DNA of 64,000 nucleotides from Desulfurivibrio alkaliphilus AHT 2 (GCF_000092205.1 NC_014216.1:930001-994000), one strand, 5' to 3'. Shown: positions 16,711-26,365, counted from the first letter of the stretch. Program-made: numbers and translations. The notes: generated by a model not told the origin, from the sequence alone.

Positions 16711-17811
16711 TTACCCTTGGCTCACCCCAGCCTCGCCGAAGGTGGCCATTTCGTGCATGATTTTCAGGCCGGCGTCCACCAGGCCCATGGCCAGGGCGGC
16801 GCCGGTGCCTTCACCCAGGCGCAGGTCCAGGTGCAGCAGGGGTTCCAGTTCCATCTCCTGGAAGAAAATCTTGTGGCCCTGCTCGGCGGACATGTGGCTG
16901 AAAAAGCAATAATCCCGCACCAGGGGCGCCAGCCTCATAGCCACCAGGGCGGCGGCGCTGGAGATAAAGCCGTCCACCACCACCGGCACCCGGCTTTTGG
17001 CCGCCTGCAAAATTACCCCGCAGATGGCCGCAATTTCCAAACCGCCCACCGCCGCCAGGGCCGGCAAAGGCTGGGTCAGTTGGGCATGGTTAACCTTAAG
17101 CGCCTGTTCGATGACCTCGACCTTGCGTTGCCGGGCCTGCTGGTCAATGCCGGTGCCCAGGCCGGTGACCAGGTTTACCGGTACCGGCAGCAGGGCGGCA
17201 AAGAGGGCCGCCGAGGGGGTGGTGTTGCCGATCCCCATTTCGCCGGTGCCGAGAATTTCCGCCCCGTCGGCAATGGCCTCCCGGGCCGTGTCGAGGCCCA
17301 CCTTGATGGCGGCCAGGGCTTCCTCCTGGCTCATGGCCGGGCCCTTGGCGATGTTGGCCGTACCCGGCCGGACCTTGCGGCTGATCAGCCCGTCGGCCGC
17401 CACCTCGCCGGCCGCGCCCACATCGATCACCCGCACCTCGGCCCCCACGTGGCGGGCCAGCACGTTGACCCCGGCGCCGCCGCCGAGGAAATTATGGATC
17501 ATCTGGATGGTGACCTCGGGGGGAAACTTGCTGATGCCTTCCTCGGTCACCCCGTGATCGGCAGCAAAGGTAAGGATGATCTTGCGCTGCAGGCGGCAGT
17601 CCAGGCGGCCGGTGATGGCGCAGGTCCGGGCCGCCAGCATCTCCAGCTTGCCCAAGCTGCCCTGGGGTTTGGTGAGGTTGTCCAGCCTGGCCTGGGCCCG
17701 GTTCAAGACGGCGGCATCGGCCGGGGTTATGGCCTGGCACAAGGAGGACAGATCGGCAGCGGTGAAGTCTGCCGGCTTGACCTCAGTTTGGTTGTCGGGG
17801 GTAGTGCTCAT
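16711..17811 (-). CDS. cobT: Nicotinate-nucleotide:dimethylbenzimidazole phosphoribosyltransferase
   Basis: CobT makes alpha-ribazole phosphate for the lower ligand of cobalamin. The 366-aa product has the family's DNLTKPQGSLGKLE near the N-terminus, GGGAGVNVLARHVGAE, GTGEMGIGNTTPSAAL and the C-terminal LRLGEGTGAALAM with the catalytic Glu. ATG 17811 is preferred because GAGGA lies 8 bases upstream; a GTG five codons earlier overlaps the rlmN stop. Cobalamin is needed by the corrinoid protein of the CODH/ACS operon in this window. No cobalamin riboswitch is seen nearby. Confidence 0.94.
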   Translation of the reverse strand: MSTTPDNQTEVKPADFTAADLSSLCQAITPADAAVLNRAQARLDNLTKPQGSLGKLEMLAARTCAITGRLDCRLQRKIILTFAADHGVTEEGISKFPPEVTIQMIHNFLGGGAGVNVLARHVGAEVRVIDVGAAGEVAADGLISRKVRPGTANIAKGPAMSQEEALAAIKVGLDTAREAIADGAEILGTGEMGIGNTTPSAALFAALLPVPVNLVTGLGTGIDQQARQRKVEVIEQALKVNHAQLTQPLPALAAVGGLEIAAICGVILQAAKSRVPVVVDGFISSAAALVAMRLAPLVRDYCFFSHMSAEQGHKIFFQEMELEPLLHLDLRLGEGTGAALAMGLVDAGLKIMHEMATFGEAGVSQG

Positions 17812-17825
17812 GGTAGCAATCCTCA

Positions 17826-18926
17826 CTATTCAAGATTGTTGTCCCCGACCGCCAACTGGCCGCAGGCGGCGGAGATGTCGGCCCCCCGGCTCTGGCGCAG
17901 CAGGGTGGTGTGGCCGGCCCGGCGCAGGATTTGGCGGAAATTCTCCACCGTTTCTTCATCGGGGGCCTGGTAGGGGGAGTCGGGATTTTCGTTGTAAGGC
18001 AGGATGTTGATCTTGCAGCGGATTCCGTGCAGCTTTTTGACCAGCAACCTGGCCTGGGCGACGGAGTCGTTGAGGTCTTTGATCATTACATATTCGATCA
18101 TGATCCGCCGCCGCGGCGGCAGGGGGTATTCCCGGCAGGCCCGCAGCAGTTGTTCCAGGGGATATTTTTTGTTGATCGGCATCAACTGATCGCGGATGTC
18201 GTTGTCGGCGGCATGCAGGGAAACCGCCAGGTTGACCGGCACCTGTTCGCCCAGTTCCTTCATTTTTGGCACGATACCGCAAGTTGAAACGGTGATCCGG
18301 CGACCGGAAAAATCGTGCCCCCGCTGTTCCATCAGGATTTTGATGGCCCGGAGCAGGTGGTCGAAATTCAACAGCGGCTCTCCCATGCCCATGAACACCA
18401 GGTTGTTGATTCGTGTTTTCTCCCCTGTCGCCCCCGGCCGGGCCAACAGCCAGCGCAGGGCGGCGTCCACCTGGCCGACGATCTCCGCCGCTTCCAGGTT
18501 GCGCTTGAAACCCATGGTGGCCGTGAGGCAAAAGCGGCACCCCATGGCGCAGCCCACCTGCGAGGAAACACACAAGGTGTAGCGGTCATCTTCCGGGATC
18601 AGCACGCTTTCAATGAGCTGTCCATCTGCCAGGCGGAAGGCGAATTTGACCGTGCCGTCTTGGGAAGACTCCACCTTGTCCGGCTCCAGGCGGCTGAGAA
18701 AGGCCTTTTCGGCCAAGAGACTCCGCACATGCTTGGCGATGTCGGTCATTTGGCTGAAATCGGTGAAATCCGGCCGATGAATCCAGGCAAAGATCTGCCG
18801 GGCCCGGAAGGGCTTGAGGTCAAGGGACTCAACCCAGGCGGTGAGTTCCGGCAGGGTCATGTTTTTCAGATCAACTTTTTCGGTGTCCACTGCTTTCCTT
18901 AACCCGGAAAATTTCACCATTACCAT
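17826..18926 (-). CDS. rlmN: Dual-specificity 23S rRNA/tRNA adenine-C2 methyltransferase
   Basis: RlmN methylates A2503 of 23S rRNA and A37 of some tRNAs by radical SAM chemistry. The 366-aa product has the cluster motif CAMGCRFC, the MGMGEPLLNFD motif, and the mechanistic Cys in SAACGQL near the C-terminus. The ATG at 18926 directly follows the stop of the upstream gene, but the GTG at 18890 has a better ribosome site (AAGGAAAG) and matches where the homologous region begins; the true start is unsettled. Followed by cobT with near overlap. Confidence 0.95.
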   Translation of the reverse strand: MVMVKFSGLRKAVDTEKVDLKNMTLPELTAWVESLDLKPFRARQIFAWIHRPDFTDFSQMTDIAKHVRSLLAEKAFLSRLEPDKVESSQDGTVKFAFRLADGQLIESVLIPEDDRYTLCVSSQVGCAMGCRFCLTATMGFKRNLEAAEIVGQVDAALRWLLARPGATGEKTRINNLVFMGMGEPLLNFDHLLRAIKILMEQRGHDFSGRRITVSTCGIVPKMKELGEQVPVNLAVSLHAADNDIRDQLMPINKKYPLEQLLRACREYPLPPRRRIMIEYVMIKDLNDSVAQARLLVKKLHGIRCKINILPYNENPDSPYQAPDEETVENFRQILRRAGHTTLLRQSRGADISAACGQLAVGDNNLE

Positions 18927-19799
18927 TTACAAGGCGCGCAGCGCTTCCGGGCGCAGGCCGACCTCGCCGGCCAGGGCCCGGTCTATGGCGTTGAGCACCG
19001 CTTCCCGGTCTCTGGGCAGCCTGGCGTTAATGGCTAGATAGTTGGAAGGATGGTTGCTGTGTAACTGGCAGCGCAGCTCCCCCATGGCGGTTACCATCAG
19101 GCGCAGTTCCCGCAACAGGCCGGCCTGGTCGGGCAGGATGAAATCACCTCGCCCGGCCGCCTGGTAAAGCGGGGTGCCGGGCAGCAGCATCAGGGTCAAA
19201 ACTCCCACCTGGTTGGGCTCCATGGCCGCCAGTACCCGGCCGGTGGCCTCGGCGTGGGCCTCCGAGTTTTCCCAACCGGCAACGCCGAGCAGGGCGGTGA
19301 CCGAGAGAAAGAGCCCGGCTGCGCGCACCGCCTGGCCGGCGTCGATCATCTGCGCGGCGGTACTGCCTTTTTCAATGGCCGTCAGGGTGGGGTCGTGACC
19401 GCTTTCAAGGCCCAGATAGACCCGGTCCAACCCCAGCTCGGCCAGTTCTTTTAGCTCCTGCACGCTTTTGTGGCGCACCGCCTTGGCATTGGCGTACAGG
19501 CGCACCCGCTTGACCCATGGTGCCTGCTGCCTGATATCCTGCAACAGCCGGCGCAAGCGCTCTTGCGGCAGGATCAGGACATCGCCGTCGGCCAGGAAAA
19601 TGCGGCTCTGGCGGCGGCAATGGCGGGCGACAAAGGCCAGATCGGCGGCGATGGTCGCCTCGTCTTTAAGGCGGAATTTTTCCGCCCGGTAAGTGCCGCA
19701 GAAGGTGCAACGGTTATGGGAGCAGCCCACCGTTACCTGCAGGATGATGCTGTCCGCCTCGCTGGGCGGGCGGATCAGATGTTCCCCCTGATAGTCCAC
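18927..19799 (-). CDS. Radical SAM protein of unknown substrate
   Basis: The 290-aa product has an Elp3/MiaB-like radical SAM core with the cluster motif GCSHNRCTFC (C-x4-C-x2-C) near residue 27, YLGLESGHD for SAM binding, and the later LMLLPGTPLY. Such short proteins without HemN C-terminal domains are common in Desulfobacterota and poorly characterised. It starts 4 bp after serC ends on the same strand and abuts rlmN, so serC, this gene, rlmN and cobT may be co-transcribed. The substrate cannot be told from sequence. Confidence 0.85.
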   Translation of the reverse strand: MDYQGEHLIRPPSEADSIILQVTVGCSHNRCTFCGTYRAEKFRLKDEATIAADLAFVARHCRRQSRIFLADGDVLILPQERLRRLLQDIRQQAPWVKRVRLYANAKAVRHKSVQELKELAELGLDRVYLGLESGHDPTLTAIEKGSTAAQMIDAGQAVRAAGLFLSVTALLGVAGWENSEAHAEATGRVLAAMEPNQVGVLTLMLLPGTPLYQAAGRGDFILPDQAGLLRELRLMVTAMGELRCQLHSNHPSNYLAINARLPRDREAVLNAIDRALAGEVGLRPEALRAL

Positions 19800-19803
19800 C
19801 AGC

Positions 19804-20889
19804 TTAGTTGTTTTTGGCGAATTCCGCCATGAACTCCACCAGTTGCTCCACCCCTTCGCGGGGGAAGGCGTTGTAGATGGAGGCCCGGCAACCGCCCACC
19901 GAACGGTGCCCCTTGAGGCCGCTCATTCCCCGGGCGGCGGCTTCCTGGATGAACTTGGCTTCCAGCTCCGGGGTGGGCAAATTGAAGGTGACGTTCATCA
20001 AGGAGCGGGAATCCCGGCGGGCATGGCCGCGGTAAAAGTCCAACCGGTCGATGGTGTCGTACAACAGCGCCGCCTTTTCCTTGTTGATCCGCTCAATGGC
20101 CGCCAGGCCGCCCAGGTTTTTCAACCATTCCAACACCAGCCCCACCACGTAAATGGCGAAACAGGGCGGGGTGTTGAACATGGAGCCCTGGTCGGCGTGG
20201 GTGCGGTATTTGAACATGGTGGGCAGGTTTTCCGGGGCCCGGTCGAGCAGGTCCTCGCGGATGATCACCGTGGTGACCCCGGCCGGGCCCATGTTTTTCT
20301 GGGCCCCGGCAAAAACCAGGCCAAACGGGCGGATATCGAAGGGCCGGGAGAGGATATCGGAGGACATATCGCAGACCAGGGGCACATGGGTGGCGGGAAA
20401 GCTCTGGAATTGCGTGCCGTAAATGGTATTATTGGACACGAAATAAAGGTATTCGGCCTTATCGTCCACCTGGTAGTCGCCGTCGGCGGGGACGTGGTTG
20501 TAAACCTCGGCCTCGCTGGAGTAGGCCACATCGATCTCACCGAAGAGCTTGGCCTCCTTGATGGCCTTCTTGGCCCAGACCCCGGTATTGAGATAACAGG
20601 CTTTTTTGTCTTTGCCGGCCCCCAGCAGGTTCATGGGGATCATGGCAAACTGGGTGGAAGCGCCGCCCTGAAGAAAAAGCACCTGGTAATTGGCGGGGAT
20701 ATCCAGCAGTTCCCGGAGCAGTTGTTCGGCTTGCTCGGTAACCGCGATAAAATCCTTGGATCGGTGGCTCATTTCAATGATGCTCATCCCCAGATCGCGG
20801 TAGTTGACGAGATCACGGGAGGCCTGGGCCAGCACCTCCGGCGGCAGGGTGGCCGGCCCGGCACTGAAATTAAAAATACGCTCCGGCAT
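19804..20889 (-). CDS. serC: Phosphoserine aminotransferase
   Basis: SerC converts 3-phosphohydroxypyruvate and glutamate to phosphoserine for serine synthesis and also acts in pyridoxal phosphate synthesis. The 361-aa product opens with RIFNFSAGPATLPPEVL and carries FLQGGASTQFAMIPMNL, DMSSDILSRP and FAGAQKNMGPAG with the PLP-binding Lys. ATG 20889 has AAGGAG upstream and the canonical N-terminus, so the 32-codon upstream extension is not used. Divergent from miaA across a 41-bp gap. Confidence 0.96.
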   Translation of the reverse strand: MPERIFNFSAGPATLPPEVLAQASRDLVNYRDLGMSIIEMSHRSKDFIAVTEQAEQLLRELLDIPANYQVLFLQGGASTQFAMIPMNLLGAGKDKKACYLNTGVWAKKAIKEAKLFGEIDVAYSSEAEVYNHVPADGDYQVDDKAEYLYFVSNNTIYGTQFQSFPATHVPLVCDMSSDILSRPFDIRPFGLVFAGAQKNMGPAGVTTVIIREDLLDRAPENLPTMFKYRTHADQGSMFNTPPCFAIYVVGLVLEWLKNLGGLAAIERINKEKAALLYDTIDRLDFYRGHARRDSRSLMNVTFNLPTPELEAKFIQEAAARGMSGLKGHRSVGGCRASIYNAFPREGVEQLVEFMAEFAKNN

Positions 20890-20930
20890 TTTTTGCTCCT
20901 TGGCTGTACTTTGATGAATAGCGAAAAACC

Positions 20931-21887
20931 ATGAAAAATTTTGGGCAAGATTTGGGAATTTACAGAAAAAACGACCGGTCAACAACCGTTTTCTGCCTGG
21001 TGGGCCCCACCGCGGTGGGCAAGACCGCTCTGGCGCTGGAATTGGCCCGGGCTTATGATGCCGAAATCATCAGTGTCGACTCCATGCAGGTGTACCGTTA
21101 CCTGGATATCGGCACCGCCAAGGCCACCCCGGAAGAACGGCGCCTGGTTCCCCATCATTTAATTGATATCGTCGATCCCGATGAAGATTACAGCCTGGCC
21201 CGTTTTCTGGCCGACGCCGCCAAGGCATTGGCCGACATCGGCCGGCGGGGCAAGGCGGCGCTGCTCACCGGCGGCACCGGCCTTTATCTGCGGGGGCTGA
21301 GGGAGGGGATTTTTGATCTGGGCCCGGTTGATGAGCAATTGCGGGCCGAGCTGGCCCGCCGGCTGGCTGAAGAGGGCGGGGCGGCCCTGCATACCGAGCT
21401 GCAGCGGCTGGACCCGGAATCGGCCGGGCGCATTCACCCCAACGACCGGCAACGGCTGCTGCGGGCCCTGGAAATTTTTTACCACAGCGGCATTCCCTGG
21501 TCGGAACATTTGCGCCAAAGCCGGCAACACGCCTTGCTGCCGCCGGAGGTGCCGGTGATCGGGCTTGCCTGCCAGCGGGATATTTTGTATGAACGGATTA
21601 ACCGCCGGGTGGAGAGTATGCTGGCGGCCGGCTTGATCGACGAAGTTCAAGGGCTGCTGGACCGGGGTTACGGCCCGGAACTGCCCCCCATGCAGGCCAT
21701 CGGCTACCGCCACATGGTACAGTACCTCAACGGTTCCTGGACCCTGGAACAGGCTAGGGAACTGCTGGCCCGGGATACCCGCCGCTATGCCAAACGCCAG
21801 CTCACCTGGTTTCGGCAAACCGCGGGTATTAAGTGGTGCAAACCAGAAGATTTAACGACAATTAAAGGGGTTATAGAGCAAAGCTAA
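20931..21887 (+). CDS. miaA: tRNA dimethylallyltransferase
   Basis: MiaA adds the isopentenyl group to A37 of tRNAs, the substrate later methylthiolated by MiaB (encoded at 26634). The 318-aa product has the P-loop VGPTAVGKTALALEL, SVDSMQVYRYLDIGTAK, LTGGTGLYLRGL and the C-terminal QAIGYRHMVQYL. The start has no strong ribosome site and the first 18 residues precede the conserved core. Its TAA overlaps the pgsA ATG by one base. Confidence 0.95.
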   Translation: MKNFGQDLGIYRKNDRSTTVFCLVGPTAVGKTALALELARAYDAEIISVDSMQVYRYLDIGTAKATPEERRLVPHHLIDIVDPDEDYSLARFLADAAKALADIGRRGKAALLTGGTGLYLRGLREGIFDLGPVDEQLRAELARRLAEEGGAALHTELQRLDPESAGRIHPNDRQRLLRALEIFYHSGIPWSEHLRQSRQHALLPPEVPVIGLACQRDILYERINRRVESMLAAGLIDEVQGLLDRGYGPELPPMQAIGYRHMVQYLNGSWTLEQARELLARDTRRYAKRQLTWFRQTAGIKWCKPEDLTTIKGVIEQS

Positions 21888-22462
21888 TGAATATCCCCAA
21901 CCTAATCACCATCATCAGAATCCTGCTCGTACCCCTGCTGGCGATCTTTCTGCTGGAAGAAAAATACAACTTGGCCCTGCTGGTGTTCATTATCGCCGGC
22001 ATCAGCGATGGCCTGGACGGCTTCCTGGCCCGGTTGCTCAAGCAAAAAACCCGCCTGGGAGCCATTCTGGACCCCATTGCCGACAAGGCCCTGTTGATCA
22101 CCACCTTTATCATCCTGGCGGTGCTGGGGGTCATTCCCCAGTGGCTGACGGTCCTGGTGGTCAGCCGCGATCTGCTGATCATCATCGGTTTCGGCATCCT
22201 GGTCCTCACCGGTCGCCGTTTCCAGATCGCACCAACCTACAGCAGCAAACTGACCACCGTTTTTCAGCTGGTCACCGTGATCTACTTTTTAGGGCTGGAA
22301 TACCTCTTGTGGCTGCTCTTTTTGCAGGACTACCTGATCATTGCCACCGCCCTGGTGACCCTGGTGTCAAGCGCCCATTACCTGATCCTGTTCTTCCGCT
22401 TCATGGGCGCTGACGATGGCGACAAAAACGCCTTAATTCAAAGTAATAACAATCAAACATGA
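21887..22462 (+). CDS. pgsA: CDP-alcohol phosphatidyltransferase, probable phosphatidylglycerophosphate synthase
   Basis: The enzyme joins CDP-diacylglycerol to glycerol-3-phosphate in the inner membrane. The 191-aa product starts NIPNLITIIRILLVP and carries the full catalytic motif as DGLDGFLAR...G...D...D (residues 41-67), with about five TM helices. A phosphatidylserine or cardiolipin synthase role is possible, but length and N-terminus suit PgsA. Overlaps miaA by one base and recJ by four (ATGA). Confidence 0.9.
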   Translation: MNIPNLITIIRILLVPLLAIFLLEEKYNLALLVFIIAGISDGLDGFLARLLKQKTRLGAILDPIADKALLITTFIILAVLGVIPQWLTVLVVSRDLLIIIGFGILVLTGRRFQIAPTYSSKLTTVFQLVTVIYFLGLEYLLWLLFLQDYLIIATALVTLVSSAHYLILFFRFMGADDGDKNALIQSNNNQT

Positions 22463-24237
22463 AGTACCAGTCCGCCGGCGGCGAAAGAAAAGGGGAGAGG
22501 GGGCAGGTTGATCTGTCCTGCTGTAAAAGCCTGGCGCTTGACCTGGGCTTGCCGGAAGCACTGGTGGCCGTGTTGCTGCGCCGGGGGCACCGCGACCGGG
22601 CAGGTATCGAAAGCTTTTTGCGCCCCAATCTGGCCGATCTGCCGGATCCCGATCTGATGCTGGGGATGTCCCGGGCGGTGGAGTTGATCGCCAATTCCAT
22701 GGGCAGCCGACAACCCATCGTGGTGTATGCCGATTACGATGTTGACGGCCTCAGCGCCGGGGCGGTGCTCTATAAATTCCTGGAAAATTTAAACTGCCGG
22801 GACCTGTACTATCTGCTGCCGCACCGCGGTGAAGATGGCTACGGGGTACATGCCCATTTGCTGGCCGAACTGCGCGCCAAACTGGGTGGCAACGCCAGGC
22901 CGCTGCTGATCACCGTCGATTGCGGTATCGGCGACCACCAGGCTCTGATCGAGGCCCGGGAGTTGGGGTACACGGTGATTGTCACCGATCATCACCGGCC
23001 TGAAGACACCCTGCCGCCGGCGGCCGCCATCCTTAACCCCCACCAGGCCGGTTGCCCGTTTCCCTGCAAAAATCTGGCCGGGGTGGGGGTGGCGTTTTAC
23101 CTGATGATGGGGCTGCGGCGCCATCTGGCGGGCCAAGGTTTCTTTGCCGATCAACCACCGGTCAATTTAAAGGAATATATGGACCTGGTGGCCCTAGGAA
23201 CGGTGGCCGATATGGTCGCCTTGCGCGGCGCCAACCGCATTTTGGTACGAGCCGGCCTGGAGGTAATGCAGGAAAGCCGCCGCCCCGGCCTGGTGGCACT
23301 GGCGGTCGCCGCCGGGATCAAGCCGCCGAAAGGGGAAGGCAGCGAAAAAAGGGCGATTTACCCGGAAGATATATCATTTTCCTTAGCCCCCAGGTTAAAT
23401 GCCGCCGGCCGGGTGGCTACCCCGGAAACAGCTTTTCGTTTGCTGATCACCGACAATCCCGCCGAAGCGCAAGCCTTGGCGGCGGAACTGGAAGAGCTGA
23501 ACCGCTGGCGGCGCCAGTTGAGTGACCAGGTTTACCGGCAGGCCAAAGAACGGGCGGCAGCCAGCGAGCAGCAGAAGATGCAGGTGCTGGTACTGGCCGA
23601 CGAAAACTGGCATACCGGCGTACTGGGAATTGCCGCCACCCGATTACAACAGGATTTTAACCGGCCGGTAATCCTGTTTGGCTACGAAAGCCCGAATATC
23701 CTGAGGGGCTCGGGGCGCAGCTTCGAAGGGCTTGATCTGCTGGCCATGGTGGACGCCTGCAGCGAGCTGCTGCTGGGATACGGCGGCCACGCGGCGGCTT
23801 TAGGGGTCACCCTTGATCCTGGTCGGCTGGCTGAATTTCAAGCCCAACTCAATGAAGCGGCCGGCCGGATAATGGCAGAACGGCAACCTGAGCCAACCAT
23901 CACCGTGGACTGGCATTTTGCCGATGGTCGCATTGATGCCGGCTTGACCACTAATTATCATCTGCTGGAGCCTTTTGGGCCGGGCAATCCCGAGCCGTTG
24001 TTCCAGGTTAAAGGGCCGCTGGCCCAGGCCGGCGTAGTGGGCCGGGAGCAAAACCACCTGCGTTTTCGCTGGCAGCAAAAAGATTTCAATTTGCCGGGGA
24101 TTGCTTTTAACTACGGCAACTCTCTCAAGCCATCAAACCCGGGGCCGGTGGAGTTGATTTTTGCTCTCCGGCGCAACATCTACCAGGGCCGAGTGGCCTG
24201 GCAACTGCAAGCCAAATCCATCAAACCAACAAGCTGA
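22459..24237 (+). CDS. recJ: Single-stranded-DNA-specific exonuclease
   Basis: RecJ degrades single strands 5' to 3' in recombination and mismatch repair. The 592-aa product has the DHH-family motifs YADYDVDGLSAGAVL, TVDCGIGDHQ, VTDHHRPEDT, ALGTVADMVAL and APRLNAAGR, and the DHHA1 motif GYGGHAAALG, followed by an OB-like C-terminal part. Length is normal. ATG overlaps the pgsA stop; last gene of miaA-pgsA-recJ, followed by a hairpin with a T-run. Confidence 0.96.
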   Translation: MKYQSAGGERKGERGQVDLSCCKSLALDLGLPEALVAVLLRRGHRDRAGIESFLRPNLADLPDPDLMLGMSRAVELIANSMGSRQPIVVYADYDVDGLSAGAVLYKFLENLNCRDLYYLLPHRGEDGYGVHAHLLAELRAKLGGNARPLLITVDCGIGDHQALIEARELGYTVIVTDHHRPEDTLPPAAAILNPHQAGCPFPCKNLAGVGVAFYLMMGLRRHLAGQGFFADQPPVNLKEYMDLVALGTVADMVALRGANRILVRAGLEVMQESRRPGLVALAVAAGIKPPKGEGSEKRAIYPEDISFSLAPRLNAAGRVATPETAFRLLITDNPAEAQALAAELEELNRWRRQLSDQVYRQAKERAAASEQQKMQVLVLADENWHTGVLGIAATRLQQDFNRPVILFGYESPNILRGSGRSFEGLDLLAMVDACSELLLGYGGHAAALGVTLDPGRLAEFQAQLNEAAGRIMAERQPEPTITVDWHFADGRIDAGLTTNYHLLEPFGPGNPEPLFQVKGPLAQAGVVGREQNHLRFRWQQKDFNLPGIAFNYGNSLKPSNPGPVELIFALRRNIYQGRVAWQLQAKSIKPTS

Positions 24238-24258
24238 ACGGCAAACCATAATTGGCAG

Positions 24259-24305
24259 GGCAGTGGCGAGTTTTTAAAACCAGCCATCACGCAACTGCCT
24301 TTTTT
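24259..24305 (+). terminator. Rho-independent-like terminator after recJ
   Basis: GGCAGT (24259-24264) pairs with ACTGCC (24294-24299), followed at once by TTTTTT (24300-24305). The stem is short and the loop long, so termination may be weak, but position 22 bp after recJ and the T-run support it. Confidence 0.5.
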
Positions 24306-24430
24306 ATCGTGGTTGTGCAAACTATACATAATATACATTATGCGACACTAAGAAATAATGTGGTATCTGCTGGAAAATCTTTGGGGGAATTATGTGGTAG
24401 CACATACTTGCAGGGCCAACTGTAAAGTTG

Positions 24431-24675
24431 TTGGTTGTTGCCATGGTGAGTGTCCGTGAATATTGGTGTGGCCATGGTGTGGGTGCCTTGAAAATTGGTT
24501 GTGGCAACGGTGTGGGTGCCGCGAAAACCGGTAGCGGCTCATTGTCGGCAGTTCTGCCGACAAAAACAGACTAAGCTCGGCGGGCATCCTGCCCGCCTCC
24601 GAGGTGGCGGCAGCCTCCTGCACGTCCATGTGCCCGGCCGCCGCCAAACCCGCCGCTACCGGTTTTCACGGCACC
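24431..24675. repeat. Structured non-coding repeat element upstream of purB
   Basis: Three tandem units of 32-33 bp (24431-24462, 24463-24494, 24495-24527) each begin TTGGT and contain GGTG(T/A)G followed by a G/T-rich stretch and GAAAA or GAATA. They lead into a 23-bp inverted repeat with one mismatch (24515-24537 and 24653-24675, arms starting GGTGCCGCGAAAACC). Inside lie two perfect hairpins: GTCGGCAG/CTGCCGAC (24544-24561) and GGCGGGCA/TGCCCGCC (24579-24597). Both strands are partly open but encode only repetitive Arg/His-rich peptides, so it is read as non-coding. It may be a mobile or REP-like element. The rest of the recJ-purB gap (24238-24912) shows nothing else definite. Confidence 0.6.
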
Positions 24676-24912
24676 CGTCCAGGCTGCAAGCTGCTTGCTT
24701 CTTGCTCTGCCTTTTCTTGCCTTGCCCCTTGCCAACCTCCTTTGAAACCCTAAACCTCGGCCGGTGGAGATTAGTTTGCTGCGTTTTGGTTAAAATTCTG
24801 GTAAGAATACTGCTCTTAAACCCTGGCCTTAGCCATATTCGTTCAATCGCCTGGGACTATTGTGATATGTTCGTTGTTCCAGCTAGATAATTACAAAAAC
24901 CGGAGAAGTTGT

Positions 24913-26358
24913 ATGAACCGTGAAGTTTACCAGGAGCCGTTGGTCAGCCGATACACCAGCCCCGAGATGCAGGCCCTTTTTTCCGAGCGCAGCAAGTTTT
25001 CCACCTGGCGGCGCTGCTGGATCGCCCTGGCCGAGGCCCAGCACGAACTGGGTCTGGATAATCTGGTAACCGCGGAGATGCTGGAAGAGTTGCGTTCAAA
25101 TGCCGAAAATATCGACTTTGACACGGCGGCGGCCAAGGAAAAGGAGATTCGCCACGATGTCATGGCCCACGTCTATGCTTACGGCAAGCAGTGTCCCACC
25201 GCCGAACCCATCATCCACTTGGGCGCCACCTCGCAGTTTGTCGGCTGCAATACCGATCTGCTGCTGCAAAAACAGGCCCTGCAACTGGTTAAAAAGGCCC
25301 TGCTGCAGGTGGTGGTCAACCTGAACAAATTCTGCCGCCAGCATAAAGCCTTGGCCACCCTGGGCTACACCCATTACCAGCCGGCCCAGCCCACCACGGT
25401 GGGCAAGCGCCACACCCTTTATCTCCAGGATCTGCTCATGGACCTGGAGGCCGTTGAATGGCTGGAGGGCCAGATCAAGGCCCGGGGTGCCAAAGGTACT
25501 GTGGGCACCCAGGCTACCTTTTTGGAGCTGTTCGACGGAGACCATAAAAAGGTGCGGGAACTGGATCAACTTGTGGCTAAAAAGCTTGGTTTTTCCGAGG
25601 TTTTTCCCGTTACCGGGCAAACCTACAGCCGCAAGCTGGATGTCAAGATCGCCGAGGTACTGGCCGGTGTTGCCGCTTCGGCCCACAAATTTGCCGTTGA
25701 CCTGCGCCTGCTTTCCAACCTTAAGGTCCAGGAAGAGCCCTTTGCCAAAAATCAGGTGGGCAGTTCGGCCATGGCTTACAAGCGCAACCCCATGCGCTCC
25801 GAGCGGATGACCGGCCTGGCCCGCAAGCTGATGGGTTTGGTGCCGGACTTTTACGCCACCTACGCCAACCAGTGGTTCGAGCGCACCCTGGACGACTCGG
25901 CCATCCGCCGGATGGATATTCCCCAAGCCTTTTTGCTGGCCGATGCCATCTTGCGGCTGTATATGAACATTACCTCGGATATGGTTGTTTACCCGAAACA
26001 AATCGAGAGGTACCTACGCCAGGAGTTGCCCTTTATGGCCACCGAAAAGATTCTCATGGCGGCGGTTCGCAAGGGCGCCAGCCGCCAGGAGATGCATGAG
26101 GTGATCAAGAAACATTCGGTGGCGGCGGGCAAAAGGGTCAAGGAGGAAGGTGGCGACAATGACCTGTTGGCCAGGTTGGCCGCCGATCCGGCCATGCCCT
26201 TCACCCTGGCCGAACTGGAAGGAATGCTGGCCAATCCTGCCGAATTTACCGGCCGGGCCGAGGCCCAGACCGAGGAGTTCCTGGCCGAAGAAGTGGAACC
26301 GCGGCTGGCCCGTTACCATGAGCTGCTGGGAGACATGGACAGCAGCCTGCGGGTGTGA
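24913..26358 (+). CDS. purB: Adenylosuccinate lyase
   Basis: PurB acts twice in purine synthesis, releasing fumarate from SAICAR and adenylosuccinate. The 481-aa product has HLGATSQFVGCNTD near residue 95, TLGYTHYQPAQPTTVGKR, and the fumarate-lyase signature GSSAMAYKRNPMRSE. The C-terminal region is the longer eukaryote-like type. ATG 24913 with GGAG upstream and the conserved N-terminus is preferred over a start 17 codons earlier. It is followed 7 bp later by a DUF4911 gene. Confidence 0.95.
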   Translation: MNREVYQEPLVSRYTSPEMQALFSERSKFSTWRRCWIALAEAQHELGLDNLVTAEMLEELRSNAENIDFDTAAAKEKEIRHDVMAHVYAYGKQCPTAEPIIHLGATSQFVGCNTDLLLQKQALQLVKKALLQVVVNLNKFCRQHKALATLGYTHYQPAQPTTVGKRHTLYLQDLLMDLEAVEWLEGQIKARGAKGTVGTQATFLELFDGDHKKVRELDQLVAKKLGFSEVFPVTGQTYSRKLDVKIAEVLAGVAASAHKFAVDLRLLSNLKVQEEPFAKNQVGSSAMAYKRNPMRSERMTGLARKLMGLVPDFYATYANQWFERTLDDSAIRRMDIPQAFLLADAILRLYMNITSDMVVYPKQIERYLRQELPFMATEKILMAAVRKGASRQEMHEVIKKHSVAAGKRVKEEGGDNDLLARLAADPAMPFTLAELEGMLANPAEFTGRAEAQTEEFLAEEVEPRLARYHELLGDMDSSLRV

Positions 26359-26365
26359 GGTTTTC

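Noticed and set aside
24515-24675. Inverted repeats upstream of purB as an integron attC site
   Set aside because: The arms are 23 bp and nearly perfect, without the R/L core sites or extrahelical bases expected of attC, and there is no integrase or cassette array.
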